Positions 18,256 to 26,691 of a DNA stretch of 64,000 bases are shown piece by piece (within the stretch, counting starts at the first letter, position 1; the number at the start of each line of letters is the position of its first letter). The stretch covers positions 1 through 64,000 of the forward strand of contig CAYWTB010000013.1 of assembly GCA_964461135.1 (NCBI GenBank), given 5' to 3'. The position numbers were made by a program, and so were the translations under genes. This DNA is from RQOF01 sp964461135. Lineage in GTDB: Bacteria; Calditrichota; Calditrichia; RBG-13-44-9. The notes under the pieces were generated by a model. The model worked only from the letters and a program-made list of their open reading frames with translations. It was not told where the DNA came from and did not search any database.

Positions 18256-18324
18256 CCGGCTTACTCAGCCGGACTAAACCATCCATGGTTTAGCCAGTAT
18301 CCAGCGACAAGAATCTAGGATCCA
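18256..18324. repeat. Two adjacent hairpins followed by GTATCCA-type heptads
   Basis: CCGGC-TTACTCA-GCCGG (18256-18272) and CTAAACCAT-CC-ATGGTTTAG (18274-18293) are perfect hairpins one base apart. Then 7-mers GTATCCA, GCGACAA, GAATCTA, GGATCCA run from 18297 to 18324, ending 5 bp before the hpnE stop codon. Confidence 0.5.
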
Positions 18325-18328
18325 GTTT

Positions 18329-19666
18329 TTAAATTTCTTTTATCAACTCCTCCACCGCAATTTTCCCGCTCAGAATGGCGCCCTCAATGGTTGCCGGTAA
18401 TCCGGTGTCAATCCAGTCTCCGCACAGGAACAAGTTTTTTATGGCCGTGCGGGCGGAGGGGCGTAATTGTAGAAAATCCGGAGTCTGAGACACAGTTGCT
18501 CTTTTTTCCTTGATAATCTTAAAAGCCAGCACCGGATTATCCTGCAGGCTGTCCTGCCCGAACAGTCTACAGAGTTCGGATGAAATCATGGCCATCACTT
18601 CCTTCCTGGATTTGTTTACCCATTCATCAGCTGCGCTGATTACCAGTGCATAACCCCTGACCCCGGGTATCTCACTGGCTCTGGGATGAGCAAAAATCCA
18701 TTGCACAGGCGATGAGACTACTGAAATGGGACAGTCAAACGGAAGTGGCCTGCTGAGGTAAATGTTAACAGTCATGATGGGATGATACCCGAAAGTATTT
18801 AATACTTTTTTGAGGGAATCCAGTGGCGGTATTCTGCTGCTCTCCAGCAGGTCATGGAGGGCGTATGGTGGAATGGCCAGAATAACTGCACGGGGTGTGA
18901 AATGCTGTTTATTGGTTTCTACCCGCACAATCTGATCGTTATCACAGACCAGGCGGTTAACTCTGGTCAGCACGTGCAGTGAACAACCATGATTTTGAAT
19001 ATATTTTTCAGCCGGATTGCCGAAAATTTCCGACAGCCAGTCCCCGGGAATACCGAGACCTGCAAATTTGCGGGATCCCAGGAAGGATCGTGAAACAGCC
19101 TGGTACAACAGCCAGGCCGAACCATGATCCGGGCCGGTGTTTAAAATTGACAGTGATAGGGGATGCCAGAGCAGTTCACGAATGGCCGCACCCTGCCGGC
19201 AGAGATTGAGCCATTCAGATACCGTGAGCTTCCTGAGTTCACTATCCTGAAGATCTTTCTGAATACGAATGAAATTGATAAAGTCCCCGGCAGGAATTTT
19301 GGTGAAACTGCCATGAAAGAGCAGAGGCAGAAAAAAATGCCAGGGAGCCGGCAACGGAAGTGCTTTAAAATGAAAGCGTTCATCACTGTTTCTCAAAAAC
19401 AGTGTGTTAAAATTCTTCTGAAAAGAGATTTTTTGTGACGAACCAATACTATTCAGGAAATGTCTGGTTTCTTTATAGGATGCGGAAAGAACGTGCTGAC
19501 CGTTGTCGATTGAACTTTTCAGATCCGCAGCAAAAACGGAGCGGACGCGGCCTCCGGTCTGGCGGTTTTTCTCCGCGATAACCGGTTTATAACCATAGCA
19601 AAGGGAGTGAAGAGCTGCTGATAGACCGGCAAGACCTCCCCCGACAATTAAAATAGATTTATTCAT
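18329..19666 (-). CDS. hpnE: Hydroxysqualene dehydroxylase / squalene-associated FAD desaturase
   Basis: The 445-residue product has an N-terminal dinucleotide-binding motif (ILIVGGGLAGLSAALHS), NRQTGGRVRS, and a C-terminal FAD motif (LFLCGDWIDTGLPATIEGAI). HpnE reduces hydroxysqualene to squalene, the last step of the HpnCDE route. The gene order hpnC-hpnD-hpnE on one strand supports the call over other carotenoid-type desaturases. The spacer to hpnD (191 bp) contains a (GAAAAAA)4 tract and a heptad array. No squalene-hopene cyclase is in the window. Confidence 0.92.
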   Translation of the reverse strand: MNKSILIVGGGLAGLSAALHSLCYGYKPVIAEKNRQTGGRVRSVFAADLKSSIDNGQHVLSASYKETRHFLNSIGSSQKISFQKNFNTLFLRNSDERFHFKALPLPAPWHFFLPLLFHGSFTKIPAGDFINFIRIQKDLQDSELRKLTVSEWLNLCRQGAAIRELLWHPLSLSILNTGPDHGSAWLLYQAVSRSFLGSRKFAGLGIPGDWLSEIFGNPAEKYIQNHGCSLHVLTRVNRLVCDNDQIVRVETNKQHFTPRAVILAIPPYALHDLLESSRIPPLDSLKKVLNTFGYHPIMTVNIYLSRPLPFDCPISVVSSPVQWIFAHPRASEIPGVRGYALVISAADEWVNKSRKEVMAMISSELCRLFGQDSLQDNPVLAFKIIKEKRATVSQTPDFLQLRPSARTAIKNLFLCGDWIDTGLPATIEGAILSGKIAVEELIKEI

Positions 19667-19700
19667 GTTATAGAGAATTCGCTGAAAGAAAGGTTATTTA

Positions 19701-19728
19701 GAAAAAAGAAAAAAGAAAAAAGAAAAAA
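19701..19728. repeat. Perfect (GAAAAAA)4 heptanucleotide tract
   Basis: Four identical 7-mers between hpnE and hpnD, the only error-free heptad array in the window. It shares the 7-bp period with the degenerate arrays and looks like a fresh slippage product. Confidence 0.85.
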
Positions 19729-19831
19729 GGGGTCCATGTGTTTCTGTTTCTCTCAAATATCGGTATTTATATGTGTATGAAGTTCTTTTAGCTCCGATGC
19801 GTGATGCTGGAGTCGGGAATCTTTGATCTTG

Positions 19832-19915
19832 AGCCCTTATCCCTTTTCCTTTGGCCTTTAGCTTTGCGCCTTTACCCTTTCCCCTTGTAACTTGTTACTT
19901 ATAACTTTTTCCTTG
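19832..19915. repeat. Heptad-periodic array G, running into the 3' end of hpnD
   Basis: Twelve consecutive 7-mers: AGCCCTT, ATCCCTT, TTCCTTT, GGCCTTT, AGCTTTG, CGCCTTT, ACCCTTT, CCCCTTG, TAACTTG, TTACTTA, TAACTTT, TTCCTTG. The hpnD stop codon (19858-19860) falls inside it, so the last 18-19 codons of hpnD are made of repeat. Confidence 0.7.
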
Positions 19916-20757
19916 CTTTTCCAGATGCTCAGTACTGCTTCGGTGAGAACCGTCTTAAAGGCGATGGAAAGTTGAATGATACCCGGAATCTCAACTTTCT
20001 GATGTAAAACATTGAACTGTTTGCGTTCTATCAGTTTCAACAGGTGATAATAGATATTTTTCATAATCTGTGAAGGGATCATATTCCGTCGCTCTCCGGG
20101 AGGAAGTATTTCTGATGCTCTCTCGTAATAATTCCTGGCCCGGTTATACTGATGTTTCATAAGTTCGACAAACGAATCGCTGCTCTTTTTCCTGATAATG
20201 TCCCCTTCACTAACACCGAATTTTTCCAGGTCTTCCAGCGGCAGATACACCCGGCCCATTTCCGCATCAGAGCCAACGTCCCGCATAATATTGGTAAGCT
20301 GCAGGGCAATCCCCAGGTTGATTGCATATTCTTTTACCCTTTCATCCCGATACCCGAAAATCTGAATACTCATGAGCCCTACCACCGACGCCACCCGATA
20401 GCAATAATTGACCAGATCGTCGATAGAGCTGAAACGGACATGCACCAGGTCCATACGGACTCCGTTTATTAACTCCAGAAAATACTCCAGGGGTATTCTG
20501 AATTTCTGGGCGATTTTCCAGACTTTGTCAAATCGGGTGTTGCTGTCATAATTGAACTGGCGGAAGAGCTCCCCTTCCCAATAATCCAGGGTTTTCAACT
20601 TTTTCTGGGAGGATTCCGTGCTGTCTGCAATATCGTCGGTCTGGCGGCAGAAAGAATACAGTGTGTAGATGGCTTCACGCTTCTCTTTTGGCAGAACCGA
20701 GAAGGCGTAATAAAAATTACTTTTGCTTTTTTTGGTAATGATCTGTTCCTGGCTCAT
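19858..20757 (-). CDS. hpnD: Presqualene diphosphate synthase
   Basis: The 299-residue product is a trans-isoprenyl diphosphate synthase of the squalene/phytoene type. The first Asp-rich motif is CRQTDDIADS (near residues 38-47), the second LTNIMRDVGSDAEMGRVYLP. HpnD condenses two farnesyl diphosphates to presqualene diphosphate. The start is 2 bp from the hpnC stop, so the two are co-translated. The C-terminal tail, rich in Lys, Ser and Gln (VISNKLQGERVKAQS), is encoded by a 7-bp repeat array and is probably not part of the conserved fold. Confidence 0.93.
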   Translation of the reverse strand: MSQEQIITKKSKSNFYYAFSVLPKEKREAIYTLYSFCRQTDDIADSTESSQKKLKTLDYWEGELFRQFNYDSNTRFDKVWKIAQKFRIPLEYFLELINGVRMDLVHVRFSSIDDLVNYCYRVASVVGLMSIQIFGYRDERVKEYAINLGIALQLTNIMRDVGSDAEMGRVYLPLEDLEKFGVSEGDIIRKKSSDSFVELMKHQYNRARNYYERASEILPPGERRNMIPSQIMKNIYYHLLKLIERKQFNVLHQKVEIPGIIQLSIAFKTVLTEAVLSIWKSKEKVISNKLQGERVKAQS

Positions 20758-20759
20758 GT

Positions 20760-21599
20760 TTATCTCTTGTTTATCAACATAAATAAGGCAATTCGTATCC
20801 AGTCCCGGCTGCTGAGGGCTGGACGGGTGTTAAGCAATTTGTTTCTATTTTCATCGACCTTTTTCAGCACGGCCCTCCCCCCTGCAACGGTAAGGCGAAG
20901 TTCCCAGCGAAGGCGCCCATGCACATCCTGAATTAATCCGTTCCCTTTTCTGAAAAGTTCACCGGTATATTCTATCAACGGTTTCATCATGGCTGAAAAA
21001 TCCGGCGTTCTGTTTTGATTGATGATGTCCGGTTCAGTCAGATGATATTTATTCAAAAAAGCTACCGGAATATAAATTTTATCTCTCTTCAAATCAATGG
21101 AAATATCCTGCCAGAAATTTGTCAACTGCAGAGCAGTAGTAATATAATCGGCTTTTTTCATCAATGATTCAGAGCGATAGCCAAAAATCCACAAAACGAT
21201 TTTTCCCACCGGGTTAGCCGAATAACGACAGTAATCTTTCAGCTCTTGCAGGGTTTGAAACCTGTCTTTGTCCAGATCCAGCAGAAAGGCGGTGATGAGA
21301 TCATCCAGCCATTGGAGTGGCAGGTCGAAAACCCTCACGGTATGGGAAAGAGCCAGAAATACCGGGTTAGACGGCGATTGGTGCAGGCAGCGGTGCAATT
21401 GATCGCGCCACCGTAATAATTTACCCCGGTCACCCTCCACATCTGCAAAATCATCAGCAGTACGTGCAAAGGCATAAATAGCGGCAATGTGTTTCCTTAG
21501 TTGAGAAGGAAGCAGGAACGACGCCACCGGAAAATTCTCGTAATGATTCCGTGTAATTTTAAGGCAATGATCATAGGCATCCTTCAGATCGCGGGAAAT
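20760..21599 (-). CDS. hpnC: Hydroxysqualene synthase, probable ATT start codon
   Basis: HpnC converts presqualene diphosphate to hydroxysqualene. Asp-rich motifs are ARTADDFAD and NFWQDISIDLKRDKIYIP. The first conventional start (GTG, 21525-21527) has no ribosome-binding site and would remove conserved sequence. Reading upstream in frame gives DAYDHCLKITRNHYENFP and then VASFLLP, the usual HpnC N-terminus, up to a TAG near 21625. That stretch has no ATG, GTG or TTG. A strong Shine-Dalgarno (AAAGGAGG, 21605-21612 on this strand) is 5 bases ahead of ATT at 21597-21599, giving 279 residues. A CTG four codons later is the alternative start. First gene of hpnC-hpnD-hpnE. Confidence 0.88.
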   Translation of the reverse strand: MSRDLKDAYDHCLKITRNHYENFPVASFLLPSQLRKHIAAIYAFARTADDFADVEGDRGKLLRWRDQLHRCLHQSPSNPVFLALSHTVRVFDLPLQWLDDLITAFLLDLDKDRFQTLQELKDYCRYSANPVGKIVLWIFGYRSESLMKKADYITTALQLTNFWQDISIDLKRDKIYIPVAFLNKYHLTEPDIINQNRTPDFSAMMKPLIEYTGELFRKGNGLIQDVHGRLRWELRLTVAGGRAVLKKVDENRNKLLNTRPALSSRDWIRIALFMLINKR

Positions 21600-21716
21600 T
21601 TCGGCCTCCTTTATTAATGTTATCTAGGGGAAAGAGGTTTGGTTTTCCTCCTTTGAATATTTCTGCCTTGTGATGGTAACCATCGTAGTAAAATTCTCCC
21701 GAACCGTTGAAGAAAC

Positions 21717-22556
21717 TTAATAACCCTGTTGCATAAGATAGGAGAACATGATGTACAGGAAGGGAGAGACGAAGATCAGAGAGTCAAAGCGATCCAAAAA
21801 TCCGCCATGTCCGGGAAGAAGCGAGGAGGTATCTTTCACACCGGCATCCCTCTTAAAACGGGATTCCACCAGGTCTCCCACCTGACCGAAAATTCCCACA
21901 ATCCCGCCACTGTACCATAACAATAATGTGCTCATACCTTTTACAAAAAGGGGACCCAGAATTCCAAATATCAGCAGGGCGCCGATGAAGCCGAAGACGG
22001 CACCCTCTATAGTTTTATTGGGACTGGTCAGGGGAGCCAGTTTGTGCTTACCCAGCAGGCGTCCCCCGAAATATGCCGCCGTATCACAAATCCAGATGGC
22101 AATCCATAACAGCACAAAATATTTGCCGGCCAGATTTCCTGGGGCTTCTATTCCGGACCAGTCATCCAAATGCAGGCGCAGGTAAAGCAATATGGAAAGA
22201 AATGCTGAAATATACAGAATACCGGTGGTTGTTAAGGATGTATTCAGGGCGGCACTGGGTTGGGATATCCTGAGGTGACGCAGCAGAATAACAATAATCA
22301 TGGCAAGAATAAAGGTCAGAATCAATTCCGGGGATGCCCAGTAGGTGACCAAGATTAGCGCGGAGGACACAACCACACCCAGCCTGCGGTATGCATGGTA
22401 ATTCTGTTTTTCATACATGCCGTAAAATTCCCACAGTGCCATCCCATTAATGAGGAAAATGAGAGCAAGAAAAAAATATCCTCCCAGATAACTTAATCCC
22501 AGGATAAGCGGAACTCCCCACAGGGCCATCAGTACTCTCTGGGTCAGATTTTTCAA
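21717..22556 (-). CDS. cdsA: Phosphatidate cytidylyltransferase
   Basis: The 279-residue integral membrane protein has about eight hydrophobic segments. It ends with the CDS signature: SRFKRDAGVKDTSSLLPGHG followed by GFLDRFD. It makes CDP-diacylglycerol from phosphatidic acid and CTP in the inner membrane. Length and motif positions are typical. It lies 32 bp downstream of the eIF2B-like gene. The frequent cdsA neighbours uppS and dxr are not present. Confidence 0.95.
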   Translation of the reverse strand: MKNLTQRVLMALWGVPLILGLSYLGGYFFLALIFLINGMALWEFYGMYEKQNYHAYRRLGVVVSSALILVTYWASPELILTFILAMIIVILLRHLRISQPSAALNTSLTTTGILYISAFLSILLYLRLHLDDWSGIEAPGNLAGKYFVLLWIAIWICDTAAYFGGRLLGKHKLAPLTSPNKTIEGAVFGFIGALLIFGILGPLFVKGMSTLLLWYSGGIVGIFGQVGDLVESRFKRDAGVKDTSSLLPGHGGFLDRFDSLIFVSPFLYIMFSYLMQQGY

Positions 22557-22588
22557 GTCTGGCTCCTCTGTAATCAGCTATACGCCGG

Positions 22589-23527
22589 TTAGAATTTCAG
22601 AAAGCGTTCGTTAAATTCTTCCGTTTCAAAAACCCCTGCTTCACAGATCACTTTGTGGACATATGCCAGGGGAATTTCCTCAAAGTAAAAGTTATCGGCT
22701 GAAAGATTGGCGACTCGCTTCTCCAGTATTTCCTTTTCGTTTTCGGACACAAATTTGGCCGGGTAAGTTCTCTTCGGTAGTATTTTTGCCGTATCAAGTG
22801 CAATATAATAAGGTGTGTTAAATTCTCTGGCCACCACAGCAGCCGTCATAGTACCGGTTTTATTAATGAAGGATGTTTCCGTTACACGGTTCGTACCTGT
22901 TATAATAAAATTTGCTTCTTGCGCCGCACGTGAGAGGTCAGCATCCGGAATCAGTTTGGTTTTAATACCCGATTTTGCCAGTCTTTTGGCCATTTCACGA
23001 CCTTCAAACAGAGGACGGCCCTCGGTACAGATGACTCTGAAATGTTTTTTAAGGCGTTTTGCTTCCTGTAATATGGATTCCACCATTCTGCTGGAAGAAT
23101 GCGTCAGAATTGTATGTTGATCCATCACCAGCCGGGCCCCGAATTTTAAGATGGATTTGTGCCTTTGAACGGTTTCGCTGCGAATGTCCTGAATTTCCTG
23201 CAGAACTAATTTTTTTATCTTCAGAATATCGCGTTCATCCTTAGGCAGGTCTTCAATAAAATCCAGAATACGGTGAGTACGTGTATATATAAGAGCCATC
23301 AGCGGCTTGGCCCGTACCAGGGCATTTACCAGCTTGGAAAAGGACTGAAACAGTTCGGTCCGGTTGTTATAGATCTGTTTCTCAATAAAGCGGTCCACAA
23401 TATCCAGTGAAGCATCCGCAAGTGACATGGAGCTGCGGCTGGAATCTTCCCTCAGGTCTTCAACCGCCTCACGCCAGTATTCCTCATTTTTCTTCTGCAT
23501 TTCATCTTTTTTTGACATTTTCATCAA
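22589..23527 (-). CDS. eIF2B alpha/beta/delta-like protein (sugar-phosphate isomerase family)
   Basis: The 312-residue product has a charged helical N-terminus (MMKMSKKDEMQKKNEEYWRE) and an IF-2B-like C-terminal Rossmann domain: ILTHSSSRMVESIL, VICTEGRPLFEGREMAKRL, FIITGTNRVTETSFINKTGT. The family covers eIF2B subunits, methylthioribose-1-phosphate isomerase and ribose-1,5-bisphosphate isomerase. Bacterial members with this long helical N-terminus have no assigned role that I can name. The start overlaps the end of cutA by 26 bp, so translation is coupled. Confidence 0.8.
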   Translation of the reverse strand: MMKMSKKDEMQKKNEEYWREAVEDLREDSSRSSMSLADASLDIVDRFIEKQIYNNRTELFQSFSKLVNALVRAKPLMALIYTRTHRILDFIEDLPKDERDILKIKKLVLQEIQDIRSETVQRHKSILKFGARLVMDQHTILTHSSSRMVESILQEAKRLKKHFRVICTEGRPLFEGREMAKRLAKSGIKTKLIPDADLSRAAQEANFIITGTNRVTETSFINKTGTMTAAVVAREFNTPYYIALDTAKILPKRTYPAKFVSENEKEILEKRVANLSADNFYFEEIPLAYVHKVICEAGVFETEEFNERFLKF

Positions 23528-23828
23528 TCCATTTTAAATATTCAGAATTTCCTTTAATTATTGGAAGCGCGATAATTTCCGGGACTGTATAAGGGTGGTG
23601 TTGTACAATTTTTTTCTGCAGTTCATCAAACAGATCTGTGCGGGTTTTAATGACCAGTAGGAGTTCGTGGTCATCCTGCAGCTCATTTTCCCAGGTATAA
23701 ATAGACTGTATTCCCGGAACAATGTTAGAACAGGCGGCCAGTTTTCCCTCAACAAGCTCCCGGGATATCAGCCGTGCGCATTCACTGTCCGGTACGGTGC
23801 AAAATACTATGATATGATTATCATCCAT
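23502..23828 (-). CDS. cutA: Divalent-cation tolerance protein CutA
   Basis: The 108-residue product has the CutA1 core: IIVFCTVPDSECARLISREL, LAACSNIVPGIQSIYTWENE, LLVIKTR and HPYTVPEIIALPI. CutA forms very stable trimers with a ferredoxin-like fold. It was linked genetically to copper tolerance, but its biochemical role is unclear. Its 3' end overlaps the eIF2B-like gene. Confidence 0.95.
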   Translation of the reverse strand: MDDNHIIVFCTVPDSECARLISRELVEGKLAACSNIVPGIQSIYTWENELQDDHELLLVIKTRTDLFDELQKKIVQHHPYTVPEIIALPIIKGNSEYLKWIDENVKKR

Positions 23829-23907
23829 AAAAAATGAAGTTAGTTTAGTTTCCGGCCGGGTTTATTGATTGACGTGGCTTGCCCTAAAGTCGTTGCCATT
23901 GGAATTT

Positions 23908-24930
23908 TCATCCCGGCTTTTCCTGTTCCGCCAGACGAACAATTTTATCTGCCAGTTGTGTAAAATCAAGGCCCATAGCTTTAGCCGCCTTGGGAACCAG
24001 ACTTGTCGAGGTCATGCCGGGAAGGGTATTGACTTCCAGGCAGAAAGGCCGGTTGTCTTGAGACAGCCGGAAATCCACCCGGGCATAATGACGGCAGCCC
24101 AGGATGGAATAAGCCTTCAGAGCCTGATCCTGCAATTCAGCGGTAATTTCCGGAGATAATTCTGCAGGCACAATATACTGACTTTTGCCTTTCTGATACT
24201 TGCATTCGTAATCATATATTCCATGTTCAGGTATGATTTCAATTACCGGAAGAGCCTGGTTATCCAGAACTGAAACCGTGACTTCTTTTCCGGCAATAAA
24301 TTTTTCCGCCAGAACCTTGTCACCGAACCTGAAGGCCAGAGACACCGCCTCATCCAGTTGCCCGGGGTCCTTGACTACGGTTAAACCTACAGTGGACCCC
24401 TGCTCGTTGGGTTTAATCACAACCGGATATCCCAGCTGATAAATATCTTCTTCGGGGACAGCAGACGAATTTTCAATTAAAATCCAGGGGGCCGTGTTAA
24501 CGCCATGCTTCTGGAAAAGAATTTTGCTGATATTTTTGTTCATTCCCATACCGCTGGCCAGTGCTCCACTGCCGGTATAGCGAATTTTTACCAGATCCAG
24601 CAGTGCCTGGAGTTGTCCGTTCTCACCATATCCCCCGTGCAGACCAATAAATACCACCTCAATTTGATTATCCAGCAGAAAGCGGATGGTCTTGAGAATA
24701 TTTCGGTCAAGTTCCTTTTTACGGGACTCGAAATCAGAATGCCTTACCCGGATTATGTCATTTATATCTTTATCCCAGTCTTCGATGAGGAGGTCACCGA
24801 AGGCACAATCCAGGGCGTAGATCTCATGTCCGGCCAGACGCAGCGCTTTGGAAATTTCGCACCCGGTGATCAGGGAAACGTCACGCTCGGCACTGGTGCC
24901 TCCCAGTATAACCGCAATTTTAAATGACAC
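23908..24930 (-). CDS. ddl: D-alanine--D-alanine ligase
   Basis: The 340-residue ATP-grasp protein shows the N-terminal motif LGGTSAERDVSLITG, the glycine loop GLHGGYGENGQLQALLD, VVIKPNEQGSTVGLT, and the C-terminal EVNTLPGMTSTSLVPKAAKA. It joins two D-alanines for peptidoglycan precursors in the cytoplasm. It lies 33 bp downstream of gltX, presumably in one transcript, and 79 bp upstream of cutA. No other mur genes are adjacent. Confidence 0.96.
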   Translation of the reverse strand: MSFKIAVILGGTSAERDVSLITGCEISKALRLAGHEIYALDCAFGDLLIEDWDKDINDIIRVRHSDFESRKKELDRNILKTIRFLLDNQIEVVFIGLHGGYGENGQLQALLDLVKIRYTGSGALASGMGMNKNISKILFQKHGVNTAPWILIENSSAVPEEDIYQLGYPVVIKPNEQGSTVGLTVVKDPGQLDEAVSLAFRFGDKVLAEKFIAGKEVTVSVLDNQALPVIEIIPEHGIYDYECKYQKGKSQYIVPAELSPEITAELQDQALKAYSILGCRHYARVDFRLSQDNRPFCLEVNTLPGMTSTSLVPKAAKAMGLDFTQLADKIVRLAEQEKPG

Positions 24931-24963
24931 AAAACCTCCTGTTTATAAAAAAACCACTTTAAA

Positions 24964-26427
24964 TCAGTCCGTGGAATTCAACGCTTGTTTTATAAAACTC
25001 TGAATTTTTTCTCTACCTAAAATCTCAACCACCAGCGGGAGCTCCGGCCCGTGGGTAACTCCCGTTAGGGCCACACGCACAGGCATCCAAAGATCCTGCT
25101 TTTTAATGCCAGTCTGCTGCTGCACCTGTTTCATGATTGTTTTAAAGGTATCCACGGATAACTCGTCTATATTATCGGTAAAGTTGAGAAAACTCGATAA
25201 TACCTGGTAAGAACTTTCTTTCTGAAGTATGCTTCTGGCTTCTTGTTCCCTGATTTCCAGTGTATTGTGGTAAAATATGGCAGCTTCTTTTTCTATATCT
25301 TCGGAATTGGATACTCTCATGTAGATGGCATCCGCCACTTTTCTGGTTTTGTTGGCATCTGAGGTATCGTAACCCGCTTTCCGGAGGAAAACCTGTATGA
25401 ACGAACGGCGGCGTTCTTCCGGTAGTTGTCGTATATACTGGCTGTTCATCCAGTTCAATTTCTGCAGGTCAAATACAGCCCCGGATTTGTTTACCCGTTC
25501 CAGTGAAAACAATTCGATCAGTTCTTCAAGGGGAAAAATTTCCCGGTCTGAACCGGGATTCCAGCCCAGAAGAGCGATAAAATTATTCAACGCATCGGGC
25601 AGGTAACCTTTCTCCAGAAAATCTTCCACCGCCACATCCCCTTGCCGCTTGCTCAATTTGGAGCGGTCCGGATTCAGTAACAGTGGCAGGTGGGCCATAT
25701 GCGGTGGGTTCCATCCCAATGCCTCATAGAGTCTGAGGTGCTTGGGAACGCTTAACAACCATTCCTCGCCGCGGATAACATGGCTGATCTGCATAAGGTG
25801 ATCATCCACCACATTGGCCAGGTGATAGGTGGGATAACCGTCCGATTTGATCAGTATCTGGTCGTCGGTTAATTCATTCTGGACCCTTACTTCTCCCCGG
25901 ATGAGATCGTTAAATTGCGTAACGCCTTCCTGCGGCATTTTCAGCCGGATTACATGGGGAATTTCCTTCTCCAGATTTTCTCCGACCTCACTGACAGATA
26001 GATTGCGACAGGTCCCGTCATAACGGGGCTGCTGGTTTGCCGCCTCCTGTTCCCTGCGCATCTCTTCCAGCCGTTGCGGTGAACAGAAACAGAAATAGGC
26101 ATCACCCTGATCCAGAAGGATCCGGGCATGTTTCTGATAAATTTCAGTTCGCATGGATTGCAGGTAAGGTCCGTAGGGACCACCGGCAGGGGGGCCCTCA
26201 TCATAGTTAATCCCCATCACCTTCAGGGTATCGATAAGATTTTCAACAGCTCTCTGCACCAGACGTGCCCGGTCAGTATCTTCAATTCGGAGAACCATCT
26301 CCCCTTTATGGTGCCCGGCAAACAAATAGTTATAGAGAGCCGTACGCAGGCCGCCCACATGGAGAAAACCGGTAGGGCTGGGTGCGAAACGGGTTCGTAT
26401 TTTCTGTGTCATCAGTTGGTTGCTCAT
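24964..26427 (-). CDS. gltX: Glutamyl-tRNA synthetase
   Basis: The 487-residue class I synthetase has the HIGH-type motif SPTGFLHVGGLRTALYNYLF near residue 16 and the KMSKS-type motif SKLSKRQGD near residue 258. An anticodon-binding helical domain makes up the C-terminal third. It charges tRNA-Glu. It is divergent from glnS across a 264-bp spacer. The presence of a separate GlnRS suggests this enzyme is discriminating and not required to mischarge tRNA-Gln. Confidence 0.96.
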   Translation of the reverse strand: MSNQLMTQKIRTRFAPSPTGFLHVGGLRTALYNYLFAGHHKGEMVLRIEDTDRARLVQRAVENLIDTLKVMGINYDEGPPAGGPYGPYLQSMRTEIYQKHARILLDQGDAYFCFCSPQRLEEMRREQEAANQQPRYDGTCRNLSVSEVGENLEKEIPHVIRLKMPQEGVTQFNDLIRGEVRVQNELTDDQILIKSDGYPTYHLANVVDDHLMQISHVIRGEEWLLSVPKHLRLYEALGWNPPHMAHLPLLLNPDRSKLSKRQGDVAVEDFLEKGYLPDALNNFIALLGWNPGSDREIFPLEELIELFSLERVNKSGAVFDLQKLNWMNSQYIRQLPEERRRSFIQVFLRKAGYDTSDANKTRKVADAIYMRVSNSEDIEKEAAIFYHNTLEIREQEARSILQKESSYQVLSSFLNFTDNIDELSVDTFKTIMKQVQQQTGIKKQDLWMPVRVALTGVTHGPELPLVVEILGREKIQSFIKQALNSTD

Positions 26428-26691
26428 AAATATCCATGAATTTTACAAAGAAGTTACCGGAGTTTCAAGCGCAATGTAGAAAATATCTCTCCCCGCCCTG
26501 CCGGTATGGTCAACGGCCGGTCATGGCTGCCGGAAATCACGATATTAAATGATCTCGGCAATAATCTGGACGGCGGAACATTCAATTGAAATATTTTTAT
26601 ATATATTGTCTGCATATTTTTTCTTGGACAAATTATGGCGTTATATTTAAAGAGGATGGAAAGTTATTATTATAAACAATTGGAGAGGTAA

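Larger units (their letters stand above)
17869..18328. other. Repeat-rich spacer without a gene
   Basis: About 460 bp with no credible gene. It holds fragments of the CACGAATT repeat (18058-18070 and 18091-18105), a 13-bp perfect hairpin, heptad arrays and two adjacent hairpins, each listed separately. Confidence 0.65.
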
